Source: Dyella lutea
GTDB lineage: Bacteria; Pseudomonadota; Gammaproteobacteria; Xanthomonadales; Rhodanobacteraceae
Direction: 5' to 3'
Length of the DNA stretch: 64,000 bases
Assembly (NCBI RefSeq): GCF_024158035.1
Contig: NZ_JAMZEK010000002.1
Span: forward strand, 1-64,000
A model generated the notes under the pieces. The model worked only from the letters and a program-made list of their open reading frames with translations, did not search any database and was not told the origin of the DNA. Shown in pieces: positions 30,835 through 40,688 of the stretch. Positions within the stretch are counted from its first letter, which is position 1; each line of letters starts with the position of its first letter. A program made the translations under genes and the position numbers.

Positions 30835-30915
30835 GTAGGAGCCCGCTCGCGGGCGATGCTTTTGCATTTAATGTGGCATCAGAGCGAAGAGCATCGCCCG
30901 CGAGCGGGCTCCCAC
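30835..30915. repeat. REP doublet (REPIN-like), copy 2
   Basis: The arms GTAGGAGCCCGCTCGCGGGC.. and its inverse (30891-30915 core) are the same family as copy 1. The inner loop is CTCG instead of TT and there are a few mismatches (AAGAGC for AAAAGC, CCCAC for CCTAC). Total length is again 81 bp. It lies between yqhA-type and the convergent end of the metal efflux operon and may also end transcription from both sides. Confidence 0.85.
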
Positions 30916-30929
30916 ATGCGGCCTAGGGG

Positions 30930-33900
30930 CTACACCTCCAGCCGGTCGTCCGGGCGCGCCACCAGCGCGTACAGCGCCGGCATCAGGAACACGCTGATCA
31001 GCAGGCGGGTGAACAGACCGCTGACGATCACCAGCGCGAACGGCCGCTGGGTGTCGGTGCCCACGCCGGTGGCCAGCGCAGCCGGCAGCAGGCCGAGCGC
31101 GGCGACCAGTGCGGTCATCATGATCGGTCGCAGGCGCAGGATCGCCGCCTCGCGGATCGACGGCGCCAGCGCCATGCCACCCAGGCGCAGTTCGTTGACA
31201 TAGGAGATGTAGACCACTGCGGTCTGCACCGACACGCCGAACAGCGCCAGGAAGCCGATGCCCGAGGACACCGAAAACGGCGTGCCGGTGAGCCACAGCG
31301 CCACGATTCCGCCGACCGGTGCCGACAGCGCGACGCCGAGCACGGTGATGAACGGGAACTTGAAGTTGCTGTACAGGGTGAACAGCAGCAGGAAGATCAG
31401 GCCCACCGTGAGCGGAACGATCACGCGCAGCTGGGCGCTGGAGGCCACATACTCGGAGTACTCGCCGCCCCAGTCGGTGTGGTAGCCGCGCGGCAGCGCC
31501 ACCTGCTTCTTCACCTGGGCAATCGCATCGCCGACCGCACCGGCCAGGTCGCGTCCCTGCACCGAGAACTGCACGCCGATGTAGCGCGAGCTGTCCTGCC
31601 GATAGATGAAGGAGGCGCCGTTGGTGACGCGGATATCCGCCAGTGCCTTGAGCGGGATCTGCTTGCCCTCGGGCGTCACCACCAGCAGGTTGCCGATCGC
31701 CTCGGGATTGTCGCGGTAGCGTTTCTGCAGCCGCACGACCAGATCGAACTCCTTCTCGCCCTGCACCACCTGGGTGGCTACATCGCCGCCGATCGCGGTC
31801 TGGATCAGGTCGTTGACATCCGACACGTTGACGCCGTAACGGGCGATCGCCGCACGGTTCACGTCGATGGTCAGGCTGGGCTGGCCGAGCTCCTGCACCA
31901 GGGTCACGTGGGTAATGCCGCGGACCTTTTCCAGCACGTGCTTGATCGCCAGGCCCTTGGCTTGCAGCGTGGCCAGGTCCGGCCCGAACACCTTCACCGC
32001 CAGCGCGCTCTTCAGGCCCGTCTCGGCCTCATCCACCGCGTCCTCGGCCGGCTGGGTGTAGTTGAAGCCGATGCCGGGGAACTGCGCCAGCTTGCGGTTC
32101 ATCGCCGCGATCAGCTCGGGCTTGGTGCGGTACTCACCGGTCCATTGCGAGTACGGCTTCAGGCCGACGTAGAACTCGGCGTTGAAGAAGCCGGTGTGGT
32201 CGGTGCCGTCATCCGGGCGGCCCAGCTCGCTGGACACGGTGGTGACCTGCGGGAAGCTGCGCAGGATAGTGCGGATTTGCGGCGTGACCTTGGCCGCCTC
32301 GTCGAACGAGATGGTGTACGGCATGGTGGCTCGCACCCACAGCGCGCCCTCGTCCAGGTGCGGCATGAACTCGGCGCCGATGCGTGGCACCAGCAGCAGT
32401 GAGGCGGCCAGCACCACGACCGAGGCGAGCACGGTGCCACGGGCGCGGGCCAGGCAGAAGTCCAGGCCTTTGACGTAGACCGACTTGACCGCCTCGAACG
32501 CGCGATTGCGACGCTCGCGCACGCCCTTGCGCATGAACCACGAGCACAGCACCGGCAGCAGCGTCAGCGTCACGATAAGCGAGCCGACCAGGGCGAAAAT
32601 CATGGTGTCGGCCATTGGCTTGAACAGCGTGCCGGAAGGGCCGGAGAGCACGTAGATCGGCAGGAAGCTGACCACGATCACCGCCACCGCATAGAACAGC
32701 GGGCGGTCGACCTCGGCCGCCGCGGCGCGGATCACCTCGAACACCCCGACGTCCTCGCCCTTCCGTTCGGCCAGCTGGCGGTAGATGTTCTCCACCATCA
32801 CCACCGCCGCGTCGACCAGGATGCCGAAGTCGATCGCACCGATCGACAGCAGGTTGGCCGAGGCGCCCTGCGCATCGAGGCAGATGAAGGCGAACAGCAG
32901 CGCCAGCGGGATGGTGGTGGCGACGATCAGGCCGGCGCGCAGGTCGTACAGGAAGAACACCAGCACCACGACCACCAGCAGCATGCCGCGCACCAGGTTG
33001 TCGCGGACCACGTCGGTGGTGCGGCTGATCAGCTCGCTGCGGTCGTAGAACGGGACGATCTTGACGTCCTTCGGCAGCACGTTCTCGTTGAGCTCGCGGG
33101 TCTTCGCCTCGACCCGCTTGAGCACGTCCTGGGTCTTCGAGCCGGTGCGCAGGAAGATCACGCCCTCGACCGCGTCGTTCTGGTCCTGGTAGCCGAATTC
33201 GCCGAGCCGCGGCGCGATGCCGGTGGTGACGGTGCCGACATCCTTGACCAGCACCGGCGAGCCGTTGTGCTGCATGAGTACGACGTTGCCGATGTCTTCC
33301 AGCGTCTTCAGTCGGCCCTCGCCGCGGATGTAATAGAACTGGCTGCCCTGGGTGTAGAAGCCGCCGCCGGCATTGGCGTTGTTCGCCGCCAGCGCCGATT
33401 CCACCTGGGTGGCGGTGAGGCCGAGCGCGGCCAGCCGCGCCTGGTCCAGCTTCACCTGGTACTGCAGCGTGCCGCCGCCGAAGCCGGAGTCGTCGGCCAC
33501 GCCGGGCACGGCACGAAAGGCCGGCTCGACGGTCCAGTCCTCGATCGTCTTCAGCTCGGTGGGCGAGCGGTCCGGACTCTGCAGCACGTAGCGGTAGATC
33601 AGGCCCGAGGGCGAGGACATCGGCGACACCGAGGGCGTGACGCCGTCGGGCAGGCCGAGGTCGGCCATCCGGTTGAACACTTCCTGCCGGGCGAAATACT
33701 TGTCGGTGCCGTCGGCGAAGGTGATGTCCACCACCGACAGACCGTACAGCGAGATCGACCGGGTGACCTGGGTGTGCGGGATGCCGGTCATGCCGCGCTC
33801 GACCGGCACGGTGATCAGCCGCTCCACTTCTTCGGCGGCGTGGCCGGGCCACTGTGTCACCAGCTCGACCATCGGCGGCGACAGGTCGGGATAGGCGTCC

Positions 33901-34055
33901 ACGGGCAGCCGGCCGATCGAATGCAGGCCGGCGCCGACCAGGATCAGGGTGAGCAGCAGTACCAGCAGGCGCTGGCCGAGCGAGGCGCCGACGATGCGGT
34001 TCATCACCGAGGCGGTGCGGGAAGGGGTCTCGCCCCCGGGCGTCGGCGTGCTCAT
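30930..34055 (-). CDS. heavy-metal RND efflux pump (CzcA/CusA family)
   Basis: A 1041-residue inner-membrane proton antiporter of the HME-RND class. The fourth helix carries DFGILVDAAVVMVEN, matching the DFGxxxDxAxxxxEN proton-relay motif of CzcA-type (Zn/Co/Cd) pumps more closely than that of CusA. Other family blocks are VDAYPDLSPPMVELVTQWPG, TPSVSPMSSPSGLIYRYVL and GGIVALWLTGTPFSVSSGIG. It overlaps the adaptor gene by 4 bp. Cation choice cannot be fixed from sequence alone, so no gene symbol is given. Confidence 0.9.
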   Translation of the reverse strand: MSTPTPGGETPSRTASVMNRIVGASLGQRLLVLLLTLILVGAGLHSIGRLPVDAYPDLSPPMVELVTQWPGHAAEEVERLITVPVERGMTGIPHTQVTRSISLYGLSVVDITFADGTDKYFARQEVFNRMADLGLPDGVTPSVSPMSSPSGLIYRYVLQSPDRSPTELKTIEDWTVEPAFRAVPGVADDSGFGGGTLQYQVKLDQARLAALGLTATQVESALAANNANAGGGFYTQGSQFYYIRGEGRLKTLEDIGNVVLMQHNGSPVLVKDVGTVTTGIAPRLGEFGYQDQNDAVEGVIFLRTGSKTQDVLKRVEAKTRELNENVLPKDVKIVPFYDRSELISRTTDVVRDNLVRGMLLVVVVLVFFLYDLRAGLIVATTIPLALLFAFICLDAQGASANLLSIGAIDFGILVDAAVVMVENIYRQLAERKGEDVGVFEVIRAAAAEVDRPLFYAVAVIVVSFLPIYVLSGPSGTLFKPMADTMIFALVGSLIVTLTLLPVLCSWFMRKGVRERRNRAFEAVKSVYVKGLDFCLARARGTVLASVVVLAASLLLVPRIGAEFMPHLDEGALWVRATMPYTISFDEAAKVTPQIRTILRSFPQVTTVSSELGRPDDGTDHTGFFNAEFYVGLKPYSQWTGEYRTKPELIAAMNRKLAQFPGIGFNYTQPAEDAVDEAETGLKSALAVKVFGPDLATLQAKGLAIKHVLEKVRGITHVTLVQELGQPSLTIDVNRAAIARYGVNVSDVNDLIQTAIGGDVATQVVQGEKEFDLVVRLQKRYRDNPEAIGNLLVVTPEGKQIPLKALADIRVTNGASFIYRQDSSRYIGVQFSVQGRDLAGAVGDAIAQVKKQVALPRGYHTDWGGEYSEYVASSAQLRVIVPLTVGLIFLLLFTLYSNFKFPFITVLGVALSAPVGGIVALWLTGTPFSVSSGIGFLALFGVSVQTAVVYISYVNELRLGGMALAPSIREAAILRLRPIMMTALVAALGLLPAALATGVGTDTQRPFALVIVSGLFTRLLISVFLMPALYALVARPDDRLEV

Positions 34056-35215
34056 TGGTTCTGCATGAACTGCATGAACAGGGCGCCGTCGACCACCACC
34101 TTGTCGCCGGCCTGCAGTCCCTTGTCCACCACCACGTTGTCGCCGGTGCGCTGGCCCTGCGTGATGTGGCGACGGGCGAAGCTGCCGTCGGGCTGCGCAA
34201 CGTAGACGAACGGCAGGTTCTCGTCGTCGCGCAGGATCGCCGAGATCGGTACCAGCAGGCCTTGTGCAACCGCCTTGGCACTCAGCGTCACGTTGACGTA
34301 CATCTGCTTGCGCAGCGCGTCCCCCGGGTTGGCGGCGCTGACGCGCACGTCGACCAGCCCGGTATCCGGGTTGACCACGCCGCCGATACTGGTGACGGTG
34401 CCGGCGATCGGCTCGCCGCCATCGCCGGTACGGATCTCGGCAGGGTCGCCGAGGTGCACGCGGGCCACTTCGGCGGGCGTCACCTGCGCCATCACCCACA
34501 TGTGCGAGAGGTCGGCCACGGTGAAGCAGGCGGTGCTGCCGGCCTGCAGCAGCTGGCCTGGGCTGATCAGCCGTTCCACCACGGTTCCGGCGATCGGTGC
34601 GCGGATCGCGCCGCCGGCGTCGGGTACGGCGCGCCCGGCCGCGATCGCGCGGATCGATCCTTCGTCCAAGCCCATCGCCAGCAGCGCCTGGCGCGCGGCG
34701 TCGCGATCGGCCTCGGCACTCGTGGCGTCGGTGGATGCCTGGGCCGCCTCGCGTGCCGACACGCCGTGATGGGCGAGCAGGTCCTGGTCCATGTCGGCGA
34801 TGTGGCGGGCGTTGCGCGCGGCAACCAGCGCCTTGCGATACCCGCCGATCGCGGCGGCAAAGTCGGACGAAGCCACGGTGGCCAGCACCTGGCCCTTCGT
34901 CACCCGATCGCCGGGCGCGGCCTTCAGCTGCACGACCGGGCCGGTGAACGGCGCGATCACGCTGGTGGCGCGCTCGTTGTCGAAGTCCACCCGGCCCGTG
35001 GTGGCGATGGCCGGGTGGAAGCTGCCCATCGTCACCGCCTGCAGGTGGATGTGCTGGCGCTGTGCGGCGGTGAGGGTGACGTCGTGGGCGGTGACCTTGG
35101 CGGCGTCGGTGGCGTCGTGCCGGCCGTCCGAGCAACCGGCCAGCGCCACGGCGCCGAGCGCGAGTGCCAGGGCGCCGGCGTGGATCCGCACCAGGCGGGG
35201 AGGATTACTGGTCAT
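34052..35215 (-). CDS. RND efflux periplasmic adaptor lipoprotein (CzcB-like)
   Basis: A 387-residue membrane fusion protein. The N-terminus is a lipoprotein signal with lipobox LAGC (about residues 25-28), so it is anchored to the inner membrane by lipid. The barrel-sandwich halves (FTGPVVQLKAAPGDRVTKGQVLATV and IRAPIAGTVVERLISPGQ-type segments) flank a short helical hairpin. The C-terminal half matches CzcB/CusB adaptors. No His-rich metal-binding extension is present. The start at 35215 overlaps the outer-membrane gene by 11 bp. Confidence 0.88.
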   Translation of the reverse strand: MTSNPPRLVRIHAGALALALGAVALAGCSDGRHDATDAAKVTAHDVTLTAAQRQHIHLQAVTMGSFHPAIATTGRVDFDNERATSVIAPFTGPVVQLKAAPGDRVTKGQVLATVASSDFAAAIGGYRKALVAARNARHIADMDQDLLAHHGVSAREAAQASTDATSAEADRDAARQALLAMGLDEGSIRAIAAGRAVPDAGGAIRAPIAGTVVERLISPGQLLQAGSTACFTVADLSHMWVMAQVTPAEVARVHLGDPAEIRTGDGGEPIAGTVTSIGGVVNPDTGLVDVRVSAANPGDALRKQMYVNVTLSAKAVAQGLLVPISAILRDDENLPFVYVAQPDGSFARRHITQGQRTGDNVVVDKGLQAGDKVVVDGALFMQFMQNQ

Positions 35216-36749
35216 GGGTGTTCCCGTCGGAAGGGGGCGGGGTGTGGGTCTCGGCATGCCACCAGCCACCGCCGAGTGCCTGGAACAGCGCGGCGGTGTC
35301 GGCGAGGCGGGCGGCCTGCGCCTGCACCAGCGTCATGCGCGCCTGCTGGTACGCCTGCTCGGCGTTGAGCACGGCGAGGTAGTCGGTGTAGCCGTCCTTC
35401 CACTGCCGCTGCGAGAGATCGAGGGTGACCTTGGCTGCATCCGCGGCGGTCGCCGCGGACTTCAGTCCGTCGGCGTCCTGCTGCAGCGCGACCAGGGTGT
35501 CGGCCACGTTCTGGAAGGCGACCAGCACCGTGCTGCGGTACTGCTCGGCGGCTTCCACGTAGGCGGCGCGTGCCGCGCGCTCCTGGTGGCGCAGCGCGCC
35601 GCCCTGGAACAGCGGGGCGGTGATCGCGGCGCCGATGTTCCAGAAGCCGGTGCCGGCGTGGAACACCTGGTTGATCGCCAGCGCGGTGCTGCCGGCGGTG
35701 GCGCTCAGCTCGATCTGCGGCAGCCGTGCCGCTTCGGCCACGCCGATCGCCGCGCTCGCCGCATGCAGATTGGCCTGCGCCTGCAGTACGTCGGGCCGCT
35801 GCGCCACCAGCTGCGAAGGCAGGCTCAGCGGCAGCTCGGTCGGCAGGGTGAAACCGTCGAGCGTGAAGTGCGCTGCATCGGCATCGCCGGGGAACTGGCC
35901 GGTGAGCACCGCCAGCGCATGCTGCTGCTGGGCCAGCTGCAGCCGCAGCGGCGCCAGCGTCGCGGTGACCTGGGCAAGCTGCGACTGCTGCGCGGCCAGG
36001 TCGAGCCGGCTGGCATAGCCTTTGTCAAGCTGGCGCTGGACGATCTCAAGCATCTGCCGGTTGAGCCCGAGCAGGTCCTGCGTGGCATCGAGCTGCGCCT
36101 GCAGCGAAGCGACCTGCACCGCGGTGTTCACCACGTTGGCGCTCAGCGAGATCCGCGCAGCGACCAGCTGGTAGCGGGCGGCGTCCTCCTGTGCGGCCAG
36201 CGACTCGACCGTGCGCCGGTTCAGCCCGAACACGTCCGGCACGTAGGACACGCTCACCTGCGGGGTGAACAGGTTGTACAGGTAGGCGTTGGAGCTGGGT
36301 ACCGGGGCGAGCGCGCCGGGCGGATCCTGCTCGCGGCTGGCCGAGACCCCCGCGCTCACCGCCGGGAAATAGCTGCCACGGCCGGCCAGCGTCGTCTCAT
36401 GGGCCACGGTCAACGCCGCCTGCGCGGCCTTCAGGTCGTGATTTCTGGCCAGCGCCTGGCGCACCAGCCGGTCCAGCGGCGCGGAGTGGAACAGCGTCCA
36501 CCAGTCGGCCCGGATCGATCCGCCCTCGTGGAAGCGCTGCGTTGCGCCTTCTGCAATGCCCGGCTGGCCGCTCGTCGCGGCGGGCGCCTGCTGGAGATAG
36601 CTCTTGGTGGCGGGTGCCGCGGGCGGTTTGAAGTCCGGCCCGACCGCGCATCCGCCAAGGACCGTGGTCGCGATCAGCAGCTGGCCGGCCCTGCGCCAGA
36701 CGAACCGAGATGGGCGGGCGCAGTGCGCGTGAAGCCGTGGAGAGAGCAT
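35205..36749 (-). CDS. outer-membrane efflux lipoprotein (NodT/OprM family)
   Basis: A 514-residue outer-membrane channel of the TolC superfamily. A signal with lipobox LGGC (about residue 31) is followed by AVGPDFKPPAAP, the typical NodT/OprM N-terminus. Two homologous repeats with coiled coils follow (VPDVFGLNRRTVESL-type and LFQGGALRHQERAARAAY-type blocks). It is the first gene of a C-B-A order operon. Start at 36749 was chosen because it opens the signal; the frame runs open to 36830. NodT-type channels are more usual with drug pumps than with CzcA, a mild oddity. Confidence 0.88.
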   Translation of the reverse strand: MLSPRLHAHCARPSRFVWRRAGQLLIATTVLGGCAVGPDFKPPAAPATKSYLQQAPAATSGQPGIAEGATQRFHEGGSIRADWWTLFHSAPLDRLVRQALARNHDLKAAQAALTVAHETTLAGRGSYFPAVSAGVSASREQDPPGALAPVPSSNAYLYNLFTPQVSVSYVPDVFGLNRRTVESLAAQEDAARYQLVAARISLSANVVNTAVQVASLQAQLDATQDLLGLNRQMLEIVQRQLDKGYASRLDLAAQQSQLAQVTATLAPLRLQLAQQQHALAVLTGQFPGDADAAHFTLDGFTLPTELPLSLPSQLVAQRPDVLQAQANLHAASAAIGVAEAARLPQIELSATAGSTALAINQVFHAGTGFWNIGAAITAPLFQGGALRHQERAARAAYVEAAEQYRSTVLVAFQNVADTLVALQQDADGLKSAATAADAAKVTLDLSQRQWKDGYTDYLAVLNAEQAYQQARMTLVQAQAARLADTAALFQALGGGWWHAETHTPPPSDGNTHDQ

Positions 36750-37055
36750 CCGGGAGCGTCGCCTGGCATGTCGGAAACACGAGACGCTATAACGTAACAA
36801 GGTTGGCTGGAAAGACCTGCCAGAAGTCATGCCCCATATCGCAAAATCCTACGTCGCTCAATGGGTTGGCGAACCAGTGTCGAGACCCGGCTGCCGGGCG
36901 GGCAGTCGGCTGCGGGCCGGGCTCCGGAGATCGTCACGTGTCACGTCACAATCAGATGTTAAACAATCATTTAGAGACGTGTTCTGAGCAGCGACCTGTA
37001 GATTTGATCCCATCTTCACGTTACGGTTCGCTCCAGTTCATCGAGCATCGCCTGC
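36750..37055. other. 306-bp divergent intergenic region
   Basis: No gene is seen. The right half is AT-richer (36950-37020). It contains a run of TCAC repeats (GTCACGTGTCACGTCAC, 36933-36949) just before ATCAGATGTTAAAC, which could be a regulator site for the carboxypeptidase gene. On the minus strand TATAGC (36791-36786) is a weak -10 for the efflux operon. No metal-sensor gene is next to this operon, so its regulator is unknown. Confidence 0.3.
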
Positions 37056-38066
37056 ATGTCCGTCCTCCGTTCGTCCGCCTCCCCACGCCCCAGCTGGCCG
37101 GCTCGTCTGGCCGCCATGGCTCTTCTCTTGCTTGCCGCGACTGGCGTGGCGCACGCCGAGGAAACCTCGGTGATCATCGACGGCACCACCGGGCTGGTGC
37201 TCAGCGAGCATCATGCGGACGATCCGCATGCGCCCGCCTCGCTGACCAAGATGATGACGATGTACCTGGCCTTCGAGGCGCTGCGCGACGGTCGGCTGAA
37301 GATGACCGAGAAGATGCACGTCTCGGCCCACGCAGCGGGGATGGAGCCGACCAAACTGGGTCTGCGCGCAGGGCAGACGATCACCGTGCACGACGCGATC
37401 CTCGGCATGATCACCAAGTCCGCCAACGATGCGGCCACCGTGGTTGCCGAGCGGCTCGGCAAGGGCTCGGAGGCCCGTTTCGTCGACGCGATGAACGCGC
37501 AGGCCCTGCTGCTGGGCATGAGCCACACCCACTTCACCAACGCCTCCGGCTTGCCGGGTGGCGACGAGACCACCACCGCACGCGACATGAGCCGGTTGGC
37601 GATGGCGCTGTACCGGGATTTTCCCGCCCGCGCCAAGCTGTTCGCGACGACCCAGTTCCGCTTCCGCGGGCGCCTGGTCCGTGGCCACAACCACCTGATG
37701 GCACATTATGCGGGGATGGACGGACTGAAGACCGGCTACACCAATGCCGCCGGCTACAACCTGGCCTCGACAGCGGTGCGCAACGGCCACCGCCTGTTCG
37801 GCGTGGTGCTCGGCGGAGACACCTGGCGCGCCCGCGACCACCGCATGGCCGAGCTGCTCGACCGCGGCTTCGCCGATCGCGCGCGGGAAGCGGCTGTGTT
37901 CGCCTCGGCACCGCATCCGCAGCGCCATGGGCTGGCCCATCGCGTGCTCAATGCACTCTCGCCGATCGGCACGGCCGAAGCGGAGACGCTGCGGCCGCCG
38001 CCGCTCCAGGTGGACAGGCCGCCCGTCGCCGAGCCGATCAAGGCCCAACTCGCGCCGACCCGCTGA
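37056..38066 (+). CDS. D-alanyl-D-alanine carboxypeptidase (S11 family)
   Basis: A 336-residue exported penicillin-binding protein that trims the terminal D-Ala of peptidoglycan stem peptides. It has a Sec signal with ..VAHA-EE (cleavage near 34), then the active-site SLTK (62-65), SAN (122-124) and KTG (225-227). The usual C-terminal beta-domain and amphipathic anchor of PBP5/DacA are absent; after about residue 275 there is only a Pro/Ala-rich tail. It is thus a short, probably soluble or loosely bound form, similar to DacD/PBP7-like proteins in size. A Shine-Dalgarno sequence is not obvious. Confidence 0.9.
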   Translation: MSVLRSSASPRPSWPARLAAMALLLLAATGVAHAEETSVIIDGTTGLVLSEHHADDPHAPASLTKMMTMYLAFEALRDGRLKMTEKMHVSAHAAGMEPTKLGLRAGQTITVHDAILGMITKSANDAATVVAERLGKGSEARFVDAMNAQALLLGMSHTHFTNASGLPGGDETTTARDMSRLAMALYRDFPARAKLFATTQFRFRGRLVRGHNHLMAHYAGMDGLKTGYTNAAGYNLASTAVRNGHRLFGVVLGGDTWRARDHRMAELLDRGFADRAREAAVFASAPHPQRHGLAHRVLNALSPIGTAEAETLRPPPLQVDRPPVAEPIKAQLAPTR

Positions 38067-38081
38067 GCGCGCTCCCGCGCT

Positions 38082-39953
38082 TCAGCCGTCCAGCTCGCTC
38101 CAGCGCGCGTAGGCGGCGTCCAGTTCGGCCTGCGTCTTTGCCAGCGCCTCGTTGGCGGCGGTGACCGCGGCGCTGTCCTGTCGGAAGAAGGCCGGCTCGC
38201 TCATCGCGGCGGTGCGTTCGGCGATGTCGTTTTCCAGCGCCTCGATGCGTGCGGGCAACTGCTCCAGCTCGCGCTGGTCCTTGAAGCTAAGCTTGCGCTT
38301 CGCGACCGTCGATGCAGCTGCCGGGGCGAGGGCTGCAGGCGGCGCGGCCGCGGGTGCTGCAGCTGTGGCGGGTACAGCCGTCGGCCGCTGGCGCAGCCAG
38401 TCGCTGTAGCCGCCGACGTACTCGCCGACCCTGCCATCGCCCTCCAACACCAGGGTGCTGGTGACCACGTTGTCGAGGAAGGCGCGGTCGTGGCTGACCA
38501 GCAGCAGGGTGCCGGGATAGTCGGTGAGCAGTTCTTCCAGCAGTTCCAGCGTCTCGACGTCCAGATCGTTGGTCGGTTCGTCCATCACCAGTAGGTTGGA
38601 CGGCTGGGCGAACAGCTTGGCCAGCAGCAGGCGGTTGCGCTCGCCGCCGGACAGCCGGGTGATCGGCGCGCGCGCGCGCTCCGGCGAGAACAGGAAGTCC
38701 TGCAGGTAGCCGACGATGTGCTTGCGCTGGCCGTTGAGCTCGATGAACTCGCGGCCTTCGGCCACGTTGTCCAGCGCGTTGAGGCTGTCGTTGAGCTGGG
38801 CGCGGTGCTGGTCGAAGTAGGCGATCTGCAGGCCGGTGCCGAGCGTGGCGGTGCCGCGCTCGGGGGCGAGCTGGCCCAGCATGATCTTCAGCAGCGTGCT
38901 CTTGCCGGCGCCGTTGGGGCCGACGATGCCGATGCGGTCGCCGCGCATCACCGTGGTGGTGAGGTCGTCGATCAGCACGCGCCCGCCGTAGGACTGGTGC
39001 ACGTGCTCGAGGTCGATGACCTTCTTGCCGGAGGCCTGCGCCGCCGCGGCCGTGATCTTCACGTTGCCGGACAGTTCGCGGCGCTGCGCGCGCTCCACGC
39101 GCAGCGCCTTTAGCGCGCGCACGCGGCCCTCGTTGCGGGTGCGGCGGGCCTTGATGCCCTGGCGGATCCACACCTCTTCCTGCGCCAGCTTCTTGTCGAA
39201 CAGCGCGTTGGCCTGCGCCTCGGCGTGCAGGCGCTCCTCGCGGCGGCGCAGGTAGTTGTCGTAGTCACCGGGCCAGTCGGTGAGCGCGCCGCGGTCGATC
39301 TCCACGATGCGGGTGGCCAGCGCGCGCAGGAAGGCGCGGTCGTGGGTGACGAACACGATGCTGCCGTCGAACTGCTTGAGGAAGTTCTCCAGCCAGCCGA
39401 TCGCCTCGATGTCCAGGTGGTTGGTCGGCTCGTCCAGCAGCAGCACGTCGGGCTTGCGCACCAGCGCCTGGGCCAGCAGCACGCGGCGCTTCATGCCGCC
39501 GGACAGCGCGGCGAAGTCGGTGTCGCCGGGCAGCTCCAGCCGGGCGATCACATCGGCGACGCGGCGGTCCAGGTCCCAGCCGTTGCGCGCCTCGATCTGA
39601 TGCTGCACGTCGCCGAGTGCGTCCAGGTCGCCCTCGGCGAGCAGGTGGTGGTAGCGCGCCAGCAGGTGGCCGAGGTCGCCCAGGCCGTCGGAGACCACGT
39701 CGAACACGGTGCCTTCGGTGCCCTGCGGCACCTCCTGCGCCATGCGCGCGATCACCACGCCGTTCTGCACGCGGACCTCGCCGTCGTCGGCCTGCAGCTC
39801 GCCGGCGATCAGCTTCATCAGGGTGGATTTGCCTTCGCCGTTGCGACCGACGATGCACACGCGCTCGTTGCGGTCGATCGACAGATCGACGCGTTCGAGC
39901 AGGAGGGGGCCGCCGATCGAGAAGTCGACGCGCTGCAATTGGATCAGGGACAT
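38082..39953 (-). CDS. uup: ABC-F family ATPase Uup
   Basis: A 623-residue soluble protein with two ATPase domains. Walker A motifs are GRNGEGKST (about 36-44) and GPNGAGKST, signatures are LSGGMKRR and LSGGERNR, and both Walker B are intact (LLLDEPTNHLD, LVMDEPTNDLD). No membrane part is present, as in ABC-F proteins that act on ribosomes or DNA. The C-terminal region (about 530-623) has an Ala/Pro linker, then a coiled coil (ELEQLPARIEALENDIAE), the DNA-binding end typical of Uup. It is convergent with the carboxypeptidase gene, 15 bp apart. Confidence 0.92.
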   Translation of the reverse strand: MSLIQLQRVDFSIGGPLLLERVDLSIDRNERVCIVGRNGEGKSTLMKLIAGELQADDGEVRVQNGVVIARMAQEVPQGTEGTVFDVVSDGLGDLGHLLARYHHLLAEGDLDALGDVQHQIEARNGWDLDRRVADVIARLELPGDTDFAALSGGMKRRVLLAQALVRKPDVLLLDEPTNHLDIEAIGWLENFLKQFDGSIVFVTHDRAFLRALATRIVEIDRGALTDWPGDYDNYLRRREERLHAEAQANALFDKKLAQEEVWIRQGIKARRTRNEGRVRALKALRVERAQRRELSGNVKITAAAAQASGKKVIDLEHVHQSYGGRVLIDDLTTTVMRGDRIGIVGPNGAGKSTLLKIMLGQLAPERGTATLGTGLQIAYFDQHRAQLNDSLNALDNVAEGREFIELNGQRKHIVGYLQDFLFSPERARAPITRLSGGERNRLLLAKLFAQPSNLLVMDEPTNDLDVETLELLEELLTDYPGTLLLVSHDRAFLDNVVTSTLVLEGDGRVGEYVGGYSDWLRQRPTAVPATAAAPAAAPPAALAPAAASTVAKRKLSFKDQRELEQLPARIEALENDIAERTAAMSEPAFFRQDSAAVTAANEALAKTQAELDAAYARWSELDG

Positions 39954-40052
39954 CCGCCCATTGTACGGGTGCAGGGCGCTTGTCTGGGGGACGGTACATG
40001 CGGAGCCGGGCGGGGTGGTCTAGACTCCGGCGGCTTCCCTCCGGGATCGGTC

Positions 40053-40655
40053 ATGAATCGATGGAATGAACGTTACGCGGGCGCGGACTTCCTGTTCGGC
40101 ACCGCGCCCAACGCCTTCCTCCGCGCCGAGCGGGATCGGCTGCCCGCTCGTGGCAGCGCGCTGGCGCTGGCCGACGGCGAGGGGCGTAACGGTGTCTGGC
40201 TCGCCGAACAGGGCCTGGACGTGCTGGCCGTGGATGCCTCCGAGGCCGGGCTGGCCAAGAGCCGCCGCCTGGCCGCCGAGCGCGGCGTGAGCCTTACCTG
40301 GGAGCTGGCCGACCTGGCCCGCTGGGATTTCGGGCATGAGCGCTTCGACGTGATCGCGGCGATCTTTTTCCAGTTCGCCGACCCGGCGTTGCGTGCCCGG
40401 ATCTTCGAGGGCATCCGGGCGGCATTGAAGTCCGGTGGCGTGCTGCTGCTGGAGGGTTACCGTCCCGAGCAGCTGGAATACCGCACCGGGGGGCCGTCCG
40501 AGCTCGCCCATCTGTACACCGAGCCGATGCTGCGGGAGGCCTTCGCCGACCTGCGGATCGAACATCTGGCGTCGTACGATACCGAACTGGACGAAGGTGC
40601 CGGGCATCGGGGGATGTCCGCGCTGATCGATCTGGTGGCACGCAAGCCCGGCTGA
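40053..40655 (+). CDS. class I SAM-dependent methyltransferase
   Basis: A 200-residue methyltransferase. NRWNERYAGADFLFGTAPNAFL at the start and motif I LALADGEGRNGVWLAEQG (about 35-52) with acidic residue VDASE (motif II) follow a Rossmann layout; LLLEGYRPEQLEYRTGGP is typical of TehB-like enzymes. The substrate is unknown. The ATG at 40053 was chosen because the product starts like its relatives; the frame is open much further upstream but there it lies antisense to uup. It lies 33 bp before the kinase gene and could share a transcript with it. Confidence 0.85.
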   Translation: MNRWNERYAGADFLFGTAPNAFLRAERDRLPARGSALALADGEGRNGVWLAEQGLDVLAVDASEAGLAKSRRLAAERGVSLTWELADLARWDFGHERFDVIAAIFFQFADPALRARIFEGIRAALKSGGVLLLEGYRPEQLEYRTGGPSELAHLYTEPMLREAFADLRIEHLASYDTELDEGAGHRGMSALIDLVARKPG

Positions 40656-40688
40656 GTCCGGGCGTCGAGCGACCCTCGGGGGGAGGGC

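Noticed and set aside
36933-36949. TCAC repeats as a defined operator
   Set aside because: Suggestive but too short and irregular to assign to a regulator; noted only in the intergenic entry.
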